Positions 1 through 5,223 of a stretch of 6,941 nucleotides of DNA are shown in pieces (the first letter of the stretch is position 1; every line of letters starts with the position of its first letter). Below the pieces are notes generated by a model that ran no database searches, was not told the DNA's origin, and saw nothing but the letters and a program-made list of their open reading frames with translations. Location: assembly GCA_021798635.1 (NCBI GenBank), contig JAJZGH010000249.1, forward strand, positions 1-6,941. Reading direction: 5' to 3'. The position numbers and the translations under genes are program-made. Source of the DNA: Planctomycetota bacterium. GTDB lineage: Bacteria > Planctomycetota > Phycisphaerae > WQYP01.

Positions 1-1686
1 CTTTTCCGCTTCCACCAGCGGCAGTTTCGCCGCCCAGTCACGATTCATGGACTCTGGTTTGCGTATCTGACCCAGACGGTAGAATTCCTGAAGCATCGCG
101 GCAATGGCGTCGGCGTGTTGATCGCCGCATACCTTAGCCGCAAATTCCCGGAGAAATCGCTCCTGCGCGTCGGGGCCAAAGGCCTTGGGATTCCAAGCCA
201 GTCGGGCGGCAAAATCCATTCCTATTTCGCGCGGTTTGATGCCGCCGACATTAATAACCCATATTGTTTTGGAATCATTATCCCAGGCTTTCTTAAGTTC
301 CGCCCACATCAACGCCGGCGGCGTTGTGTTAAGCCAGCAGTAGGAATGCGGTCCGCCTAAATATTCAATATGGTAATAAACTCCCGCCCCGCCAGTGTGT
401 TTGCGCTGCTCTGGATTGCTGAACTGCCGGATATAGCCGAAGTTATTGTCCGGCCAGATAATAGTCACGTCCGGCGGTACTTTAAGTCCCGAATTGTAGA
501 CCAGCAGCGCTTCCTTATAGGGCACATAACACTGCGCTACCGCCCCCCACCGCCGCGTGACATAGCGCTTCAGCAACGCCCGTTGAATACCGAAAATTTT
601 CTGCACCAGGGATCGTTCCTGAGCCAGGGTATGGACGCCCTCCAGCGGACTGTCATACGGCCCGCGCATGCCGACGGTCCAGATGGCTTCATATTTACCG
701 CGCGTTGTTACAGAATTCGTCCAGAATTTCAGAATATTTCTGCTGTTGGTGACAAAATTCCACGGGCCGTTTTTGCGGGCATTCTTCCCATTGAGAAATG
801 ACACCGGATTAGCCAGCATCGGCTCCACATGCGAGGACCCCATGACAATCGCATAATTATTTGCCAACACTGAATTTTCCGGGATTGCCGCAAACGGCGT
901 AGAGCAGTTGTGCATCGCCGGCCAGAGATAATTTAACTTCAGCCGCAGCATCAGATCAAATACCTTCTCATACGTCTTCGGCCCCACGTTCCCCAATTTT
1001 GGGTCAAAAGCTCTGGCGGCCCAGGGTTCAAATCCCCAATCCTCATCATTAATAAATATGCCCCGATATTTTACACCCGGTTCGCCCCCATACCGCACGC
1101 CCGCTGTCACCGCCACCGCAGTCGCTTTTTTCACCGGCACATCCGCCCACCAGAACCAGGGCGAAACGCCGGCCGCCTCGCATAAATCCATCACGCCATA
1201 CGCCGCACCGCGCCGATCACTGCCCGCAATCACCAGCGCCCGATCAATACCGGCAACAGGTCGTTCCACGGTCTGCCATAAACTGGCCTCCCATCTGCCT
1301 TGTATGGCCGCAACATCAATTTTCCCCTTTGCCGCCAATTGATCCACCCATGAACTTTGCCCCAGCGTGCCGATGATAATCGCGGTCTCCAGACGCTTCG
1401 CCCGCGTGACAACCTCCGGCCTGTGGCCCGTGACACGCTGCAGATCATCCGCGAGCATACGCGCCGCAATATGCACCGCCTGATGATCCTGTTGATCCAT
1501 TAAAATCGTTGCTCCACCATGCGGCCCCGCCAGCAGCAGATCGGCCAGTGCGGCAGGCCATTGATGCATTACCCGACATTGTGCTAAGAGGGACGTAGAT
1601 TCCGCCGCCCGCGCAGCGCCGCGTTTGGTCAGCAACGCCCCAACCGCCGCCAAACCACTTGCCCTAAGAAATCGCCGCCTATCCAA
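1..1686 (-). CDS. GH115 xylan alpha-1,2-glucuronidase, Tat-exported, 3' end outside window (partial)
   Basis: Uninterrupted minus-strand frame running off the left edge, with 562 codons present; GH115 proteins are usually about 800-1000 residues, so the C-terminal part is missing. The family hydrolyses (4-O-methyl)glucuronic acid from internal xylose residues of glucuronoxylan. Numbering from the TTG at 1686, residues 1-28 form a twin-arginine signal: DRRRFLRASGL, a hydrophobic stretch, then an A-R-A cleavage site near residue 27. GH115 hallmarks follow in family order: INDEDWGFEPW (about 212-222), LNYLWPAMHN (251-260), MGSSHVEPM (282-290), IWTVGMRG (355-362), WPDNNFGYIRQ (411-421), GGAGVYYHIEYLGGP (432-446) and WVINVGGIKPRE (476-487). 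Start choice: TTG at 1686 has GGAG eight bases upstream; the in-frame GTG at 1695 would overlap that GGAG, and an in-frame stop lies just upstream in the heptamer repeats. It lies 84 bp after the GH10 gene and is probably co-transcribed with it. The family call is by motif recall and is firm; activity is inferred. Confidence 0.93.
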   Translation of the reverse strand, partial: MDRRRFLRASGLAAVGALLTKRGAARAAESTSLLAQCRVMHQWPAALADLLLAGPHGGATILMDQQDHQAVHIAARMLADDLQRVTGHRPEVVTRAKRLETAIIIGTLGQSSWVDQLAAKGKIDVAAIQGRWEASLWQTVERPVAGIDRALVIAGSDRRGAAYGVMDLCEAAGVSPWFWWADVPVKKATAVAVTAGVRYGGEPGVKYRGIFINDEDWGFEPWAARAFDPKLGNVGPKTYEKVFDLMLRLKLNYLWPAMHNCSTPFAAIPENSVLANNYAIVMGSSHVEPMLANPVSFLNGKNARKNGPWNFVTNSRNILKFWTNSVTTRGKYEAIWTVGMRGPYDSPLEGVHTLAQERSLVQKIFGIQRALLKRYVTRRWGAVAQCYVPYKEALLVYNSGLKVPPDVTIIWPDNNFGYIRQFSNPEQRKHTGGAGVYYHIEYLGGPHSYCWLNTTPPALMWAELKKAWDNDSKTIWVINVGGIKPREIGMDFAARLAWNPKAFGPDAQERFLREFAAKVCGDQHADAIAAMLQEFYRLGQIRKPESMNRDWAAKLPLVEAEK

Positions 1687-1694
1687 GTACTTCA

Positions 1695-1698
1695 CTCC
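1695..1698 (-). promoter_or_regulatory. Shine-Dalgarno GGAG that favours a TTG start for GH115
   Basis: On the minus strand the order is GGAG, eight bases (TGAAGTAC), then TTG. The only in-frame upstream alternative, GTG at 1695-1693, uses the last G of this motif as its first base and so has no ribosome site of its own. Starting at TTG gives the typical Tat opening M-D-R-R-R-F-L-R. The other complete genes in the window all have GGAG- or GAAGG-type sites 7-10 bases before ATG, so this organism does use Shine-Dalgarno initiation. Confidence 0.55.
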
Positions 1699-1699
1699 G

Positions 1700-1768
1700 C
1701 TACAGGTTATAGGTTACAGGTTACAGGTTACAGGTGCCACTGCCATGTTCCAGGTTCCAGATTCCAGG
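1700..1768. repeat. Degenerate heptamer tandem repeats filling the GH10-GH115 gap
   Basis: On the plus strand, five tandem heptamers of TACAGGT occupy 1701-1735; the second unit is TATAGGT and the others are exact. After a 12-base interruption (GCCACTGCCATG), three more heptamers, TTCCAGG, TTCCAGA and TTCCAGG, occupy 1748-1768. Both blocks share a CAGG core and the seven-base period, but the phase slips by one base between them. The repeat ends directly before the GH115 ribosome site, so it lies in the presumed intercistronic RNA. It resembles the short tandem heptamer repeats known from intergenic regions of cyanobacteria (STRRs), but kinship is not claimed. Too short and with no spacers to be a CRISPR. 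Confidence 0.85.
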
Positions 1769-1770
1769 CC

Positions 1771-2709
1771 TCAGCGGCCAGCGGCCCGGAGATAATTCTC
1801 CAGCCAGACCAATGCCGGTCGCGGCGTGCCATTTTTGCGGATCAAATACGTATAAGGCAGCCACGTATGCCCCCGCATAAAATCCCAGAATGTTACGCCA
1901 CGCACCATGGGGTCATCCCAGAATATTGGAAATTGCGTTTTCATCTGCCGCAACTGCTTCCGACTGCTTTTCCAGTTCAGATCATACTCGCTGATATAAA
2001 TCGGGATCCCAAGTAAGCCGAGTTTATGCAGGTCATACCGGATCACCGGCACCTTAATATGCTCCAATCCATGCGCCTGACAACCAATCCCGTCAATTAG
2101 TTGCCTTGCCTGCAGCAGTTTAATCAGACGGATATATTTGGCCGTCTCTGCAGGATAGCCCAGAATGTTATAATCATTGATCAGCAATTTGGCATTCGGG
2201 AAATCTTTTCGGGCTAATTGATACGCCCAGATCACCCAACCCCATTTGGTATTTCCGCCCGGCAGCCCTTTTTGATAGGCAGGCCGGTGGTGTAATGGTT
2301 CATTGACCACATCAATAAACTGGAATTTACCGTTGTAATGTTCAGCATATGCGGCGTACCACGCCCGCACGGCAGCCGCGGCATTACGCACATTCACCCA
2401 GCGCGGCTGCTGTTTGCCCCAGATCATATTATGCTGCTTGACCAGCAGATGCTTCCGCGCCGCCACGCGATACATGGCATTCAACGCACCCCAGTAGAAC
2501 TTTCCCTTGCGAGGTTCCACGCTGCCCCATTTACCAGCGTTTTCCGGCGTGATCTGCGTGAACACGGTTCCAAAGAGGGGCGAATTAAACCCACTCCAGG
2601 TCGTACCGACAAAGCGCCTGCCATAATTATTTCGCGCCGGCGCGGCACACGCCAAACCGCCGCAATTCCATGCCAATATTATTAAGAGGAAAATGTTACC
2701 GGTTCGCAT
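1771..2709 (-). CDS. GH10 endo-1,4-beta-xylanase, Sec-exported
   Basis: A 312-residue enzyme predicted to cut the beta-1,4 backbone of xylan outside the cytoplasm, by the retaining mechanism of family GH10. Residues 1-23 form a Sec signal (MRTGNIFLLIILAW, ending near LACAA); Cys21 lacks a good lipobox. The active site is complete: E56-N57-K60 in TPENAGKW, H93-W97-Q100 in KQHNMIWGKQ, N136 with acid/base E137 in DVVNEP, Q211 and H213 in CQAHG, nucleophile E241 in YISEYD, and W275 and W283. The spacing between these residues matches the Cellulomonas Cex set as I recall it. The mature protein is about 289 residues, a bare compact GH10 barrel with no carbohydrate-binding module. Start: ATG 2709 has AGGAG at 2724-2720, ten bases upstream; the open frame continues up to 2967 but would lack a signal peptide and overlap the pseudopilin gene. 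Its own transcription is implied by the terminator just upstream, though I see no clear -35/-10 in 2710-2822. Confidence 0.95.
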   Translation of the reverse strand: MRTGNIFLLIILAWNCGGLACAAPARNNYGRRFVGTTWSGFNSPLFGTVFTQITPENAGKWGSVEPRKGKFYWGALNAMYRVAARKHLLVKQHNMIWGKQQPRWVNVRNAAAAVRAWYAAYAEHYNGKFQFIDVVNEPLHHRPAYQKGLPGGNTKWGWVIWAYQLARKDFPNAKLLINDYNILGYPAETAKYIRLIKLLQARQLIDGIGCQAHGLEHIKVPVIRYDLHKLGLLGIPIYISEYDLNWKSSRKQLRQMKTQFPIFWDDPMVRGVTFWDFMRGHTWLPYTYLIRKNGTPRPALVWLENYLRAAGR

Positions 2710-2822
2710 CGCCGCAAAGCTCCTGTCAACGGATACATGGTAGTGTGGGTTCAACATTCCTGCGAATCCGGAAAGTGCGTGCAGAACTTCATCCGGACCA
2801 GGATAAAAGTACTTCCGGGGGC

Positions 2823-2860
2823 AAAAAAAAAGGGCCGCGAGATACCAGGCATCGCGGCCC
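2823..2860 (-). terminator. Rho-independent terminator after the pseudopilin gene
   Basis: Read on the minus strand, a perfect nine-base-pair GC-rich stem (GGGCCGCGA at 2860-2852 pairing with TCGCGGCCC at 2840-2832, an 11-base loop between them) is followed at once by nine T (2831-2823). It begins 21 bases after the pseudopilin stop codon. It should end the pseudopilin transcript and so make the GH10-GH115 pair a separate transcription unit starting within 2710-2822. Confidence 0.95.
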
Positions 2861-2881
2861 CGGAGGTTCACCATTCCCGAT

Positions 2882-3772
2882 TTAGTTATTGGGGACAATG
2901 TTGTAGACGCGCAGGCTGCCCTGCTTGATTGGTGCCACGTGGTCGTCGGCAAATACGGCGTTGGCATAGCCAGTATTCTGCTGGCTCGTCATCATGTGCC
3001 GATAGCGAAGCGAGTAATCGTAATTCGTCGCTGAGCCGATGGCATCCGCATTGCCTTGTCCCCAAGGCTGTGTCGCTGAGAGCACGGCTGTGAGGATCGG
3101 AGAACTTCCGTTGATCGTTCCGGGAGCCCAGCTTAGGGCTTCATGCGATGGATATTGCGGACCCCAGTTCCATTGAAACACCGGGGAGGACTGTCCCGTA
3201 CTGTTAAATTGGGTGGCGTCCGCAAGCTCGATAAAATGGCCGGGGGTGTGGATAATGGACATCTTTGCCGTGGTGGCGGAACCGGATGCCAGGCTCCAAC
3301 TGTCGATAAATAGATTGGGATTGGCACTGTAATTGGCACAATACCATTGGCTATTTGGCAACACCGCCGAAGGGCACTGAAAAAGGGCAGGCCATTTTGT
3401 CTCCACGGCGGGGCCGAACTCCGCGTGCGCATCCCATGGAACATCGAGAATGTCCGTTGTCGCACCTACCGTGTAATAGTAAAGAAATTGATTCCAGGGA
3501 ATCCAATATTGCGACTGGCTCGGAGCCGGGAATGTCCAGGCTGAATCGATGGATCCGGTCTCATAGCTGACATCGCCAGGCGGGGCCATATCCTCATAAG
3601 TTTGAGCGTACTCAGCAGTAATTTGACCCAGCGAGCGTAGCTTCGCCGAGCAGGATATGCTGTTGGCCGCCTGTTTGGCCATCGCCAATGCCGGCAACAG
3701 CAGGGCGATCAAGACGGAAATAATGGAAATAACCACCAGCAGTTCAATTAGCGTAAACGCACGACGTTTCAT
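2882..3772 (-). CDS. Type II/IV prepilin-like (pseudopilin) protein
   Basis: A 296-residue protein with a class III prepilin signal: MKRRA then FTLIELLVVISII, followed by a hydrophobic helix to about residue 30. A prepilin peptidase should cut between A5 and F6; position -1 is Ala rather than the usual Gly, which is tolerated in this family. The rest is a large extracytoplasmic domain with FQCPS (131-135), cysteines 41, 133 and 145, and near the C-terminus RYRHM (257-260) then NAVFADDHV (271-279). This is the layout of the enlarged pseudopilins (H-x9-DG type) that occur in many copies in Verrucomicrobiota, Lentisphaerota and Planctomycetota; here the usual D-G-H is D-D-H. Function is not known: surface filament or secretion-associated protein. 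Start ATG 3772 has TAGGAG at 3785-3780 seven bases upstream; the frame stays open to 3910, but that extension would bury the prepilin signal. It lies 184 bp after the PEP-CTERM gene and is followed by a strong terminator. Confidence 0.93.
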   Translation of the reverse strand: MKRRAFTLIELLVVISIISVLIALLLPALAMAKQAANSISCSAKLRSLGQITAEYAQTYEDMAPPGDVSYETGSIDSAWTFPAPSQSQYWIPWNQFLYYYTVGATTDILDVPWDAHAEFGPAVETKWPALFQCPSAVLPNSQWYCANYSANPNLFIDSWSLASGSATTAKMSIIHTPGHFIELADATQFNSTGQSSPVFQWNWGPQYPSHEALSWAPGTINGSSPILTAVLSATQPWGQGNADAIGSATNYDYSLRYRHMMTSQQNTGYANAVFADDHVAPIKQGSLRVYNIVPNN

Positions 3773-3916
3773 GGGTACACTCCTAAAAAAAATACATTCC
3801 AACTTCCTGTGGCCGTCGCAAACGTGCAACAGCCCCAATACCTTGCCGAATTTACAATCCATCACGCTGGTGTCCGGAGAATCGCCTTTTTGCGCAACGT
3901 GCTTTCGCAAACCTGC

Positions 3917-3928
3917 ACCGGCCCCGGT
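3917..3928. promoter_or_regulatory. Possible operator: ACCGG-N2-CCGGT inverted repeat
   Basis: Within the 184-bp gap between the PEP-CTERM and pseudopilin genes, ACCGG (3917-3921) and CCGGT (3924-3928) are inverted around two bases. With the three bases before it the left arm reads TGCACCGG (3914-3921), identical over eight bases to the left of the palindrome at 4967-4978. On the minus strand the same bases can form a short hairpin after the PEP-CTERM stop codon, but no T run follows, so it is not a convincing terminator. The rest of this gap (3773-3956) shows nothing else I can name. Confidence 0.3.
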
Positions 3929-3956
3929 ACATCAACCGCCGTCCAAGACACGCTGT

Positions 3957-4904
3957 TTATATCCTCGGCTGAAGCGTGAAACGCTTCCGGCGAAGGAGCA
4001 TCACACTACCCAGTGCAATCGCGACCAGGCCCAGTGTTGCCGGTTCGGGTGTCGAAACCGGCTGGATTTGAAGGGCATTCAGGAATACCCAGTTTGTATT
4101 CGCATCGTAACTTGGGACGTTATAACTTAAATTGATGGCACCGTTTGCGGCTACCGCGTGAAACACGCCCCAATTGCTTAGCGCAACGCTGGTGGTGGGG
4201 TCGGCGGTCGGAGCGGCCACGGTAACCGGGGCACCGGATGCAAACGCCGCATAATTCCCACTTCCGGGACTGGCATTGGTGTTGAAATTGGGATCCCGGA
4301 CATCGGCGCCATTGACCATCGGGTCGATGAGCATATACGAACCTGCGCCCGCCGGCGTGTTTGCCGCAGCAAGTTGGAAGAGGTTGCCGGCTTCGTTATA
4401 AGGACCGGAACTGTATAAATAAATATTGTAGCTGGCCCCATTGGTCAACCCGGATATGCCAACGGTCTGAGCGGCGTTGGAATCATATTGTGGCGAATTC
4501 CAGCCATACCCCTGCATATACGCAGGCACGGTCTTGTCCTGCCCGGCGGACGAGCTTGTATTGAAACTGGGATTGCCGATGTTTACGGTCACACTTATGC
4601 CACTTGCCGCCGACCCGTTTGAGTACATCAAACTTGAATCCGTACCGCTTTCACCGCCATAATTCGTGCCGCCACTGCTGGTATTGGCCGCAAAGAAATC
4701 CTGGTTCCACACGGTTCCGGAATCGGCGCTGTCCATCGCAGTGCCCGTGTATGTTGCAGTTGCTGTTCCGCCGTTGGCCGAGCTTGTTCCAAATTGGAGG
4801 TTGATCGCCGCGGCTTGGGCCGCTGCGGCAAATCCCATTACTCCGCAACCGGCCAATAACGCGGAGACACCCGCGGCCCTGATGGGGGTGGCTTTTCTAC
4901 TCAT
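3957..4904 (-). CDS. Exported PEP-CTERM sorting-domain protein, unknown function
   Basis: A 315-residue exported protein. Residues 1-33 form a Sec signal (MSRKATPIRAAG, a hydrophobic core, then AQA|A near residue 32). The C-terminus is a PEP-CTERM tripartite tail: S-T-P-E-P at 284-288, a hydrophobic helix at about 290-304, then RRKR (305-308) and seven further residues. Such tails are recognised by an exosortase and are linked to envelope retention and extracellular-polymer production. The body (34-280) is rich in Gly, Ser, Thr, Asn and Ala and predicted to be beta-rich; segments such as INLQFGT (34-40), GTVWNQDF (63-70), YNIYLYSSG (159-167) and WVFLNALQIQ (272-281) resemble the jelly-roll bodies of other verrucomicrobial PEP-CTERM proteins. 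I see no catalytic motif; a glycan-binding role is only a guess. Start ATG 4904 has an ideal GAAGGAG at 4918-4912, seven bases upstream. It is the first gene downstream of the repeat-rich region 4905-5223. Confidence 0.92.
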   Translation of the reverse strand: MSRKATPIRAAGVSALLAGCGVMGFAAAAQAAAINLQFGTSSANGGTATATYTGTAMDSADSGTVWNQDFFAANTSSGGTNYGGESGTDSSLMYSNGSAASGISVTVNIGNPSFNTSSSAGQDKTVPAYMQGYGWNSPQYDSNAAQTVGISGLTNGASYNIYLYSSGPYNEAGNLFQLAAANTPAGAGSYMLIDPMVNGADVRDPNFNTNASPGSGNYAAFASGAPVTVAAPTADPTTSVALSNWGVFHAVAANGAINLSYNVPSYDANTNWVFLNALQIQPVSTPEPATLGLVAIALGSVMLLRRKRFTLQPRI

Positions 4905-4966
4905 GGTACGACTCCTTCAAAGGAACTCATCTCTCACCAGCACCACCGCCCGCACGAGCGAAAATA

Positions 4967-4978
4967 TGCACCGGTGCA
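4967..4978. promoter_or_regulatory. 12-bp perfect palindrome TGCACCGGTGCA, operator-like
   Basis: The centre ACCGGT with a central CpG is the form typical of LacI/GntR-family operators (the E. coli GntR site also has ACCGGT at its centre, from general knowledge). It lies 63 bp upstream of the PEP-CTERM start codon, directly next to a -10-like TATTTT on the minus strand, a position suited to repression. An AraC-type domain such as that of the neighbouring regulator would not be expected to bind a strict palindrome, so the binding protein may be encoded elsewhere. Confidence 0.4.
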
Positions 4979-4981
4979 ACT

Positions 4982-4998
4982 TGTTCATCATTTCTACA
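4982..4998 (-). promoter_or_regulatory. Repeated 17-mer, copy 1 (TGTAGAAATGATGAACA)
   Basis: On the minus strand this 17-mer matches the one at 5053-5069 at 12 of 17 positions, including the first eight (TGTAGAAA). The two copies have the same orientation, 71 bp apart. AraC-type regulators commonly bind such asymmetric direct repeats, so these are candidate sites for the XylR-type protein encoded next door. The evidence is only two imperfect copies. Confidence 0.25.
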
Positions 4999-5052
4999 CG
5001 TGCCCGGATGATGTCATTCCATCACCGGGTTCGGCGCTTCTTTTGCGCCGCG

Positions 5053-5069
5053 TATTAACTTTTTCTACA
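5053..5069 (-). promoter_or_regulatory. Repeated 17-mer, copy 2 (TGTAGAAAAAGTTAATA)
   Basis: The second copy of the element at 4982-4998, in the same orientation and 149 bp upstream of the PEP-CTERM start codon. The shared part is TGTAGAAA followed by an A/T-rich half. I found no further TGTAGAAA in the gaps before the pseudopilin or xylanase genes, which argues against it being a common operator of the whole locus. Confidence 0.25.
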
Positions 5070-5121
5070 ACGCCGGGCCGGCATTCCGCGCCAACCCCTG
5101 ATCGACATTCTCCGCTGACTT

Positions 5122-5138
5122 ATGCGAAGACTTCGCAT
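5122..5138. promoter_or_regulatory. 17-bp perfect palindrome ATGCGAAG-A-CTTCGCAT
   Basis: Eight-base arms are inverted exactly around a single central base, with no further pairing outside. A one-base loop makes an RNA hairpin less natural (six base pairs with a five-base loop is possible) and no T run follows on either strand, so a site for a dimeric DNA-binding protein is the better reading. It lies 86 bp beyond the regulator's stop codon and 218 bp upstream of the PEP-CTERM start. Confidence 0.45.
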
Positions 5139-5223
5139 CAACATGTCTGTATGAAGTATGTGCTTTCTCGACGTGCATTACAAGAGCTTTTTCTGCCAAG
5201 TTGTAGCCGATTTATGAAGGGAA

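Larger units (their letters stand above)
4905..5223. other. 319-bp gene-free region rich in inverted repeats, probable control region
   Basis: No frame here looks coding. It lies between the stop of the XylR-type regulator and the start of the PEP-CTERM gene. It holds perfect palindromes at 4967-4978 (12 bp) and 5122-5138 (17 bp), hairpin-capable repeats at 5003-5029 (CCCGG-a-TGAT / ATCA-CCGGG) and 5032-5050 (CGGCGC, 7-base loop, GCGCCG), a small GCCGG-G-CCGGC at 5072-5082, and a pair of similar 17-mers at 4982-4998 and 5053-5069. None of the hairpins is followed by a T run on the minus strand, so no intrinsic terminator for the regulator is visible. A TATTTT at 4966-4961 could serve as a -10 for the PEP-CTERM gene, but it has no recognisable -35. 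Confidence 0.6.

Noticed and set aside
370..801. Plus-strand open frame of 143 codons opposite GH115
   Set aside because: It is a shadow of the GH115 frame; the protein is low-complexity, rich in Arg and Pro, and has no recognisable domain or ribosome site.
1700..1768. CRISPR array
   Set aside because: Units are seven bases with no spacers between them; it is a simple tandem repeat.
2710..2967. N-terminal extension of the GH10 frame up to 2967
   Set aside because: It would overlap the pseudopilin coding region and read through the terminator hairpin, and its residues show no signal peptide. The ATG at 2709 has a good ribosome site and a clear Sec signal.
3773..3910. N-terminal extension of the pseudopilin frame up to 3910
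   Set aside because: It would put about 46 residues in front of the prepilin signal, which must be near the N-terminus; ATG 3772 has TAGGAG at ideal spacing.
3889..3911. TTTGCG/CGCAAA inverted repeat as a terminator of the PEP-CTERM gene
   Set aside because: Six pairs rich in A/T around an 11-base loop, with no T tract following on the minus strand; too weak to call.
3971..3987. GAAGCG-tgaaa-CGCTTC hairpin near the PEP-CTERM gene end
   Set aside because: It lies inside the coding sequence of the basic tail, has no T run after it, and is well explained by the codons for K-R-F-T-L.
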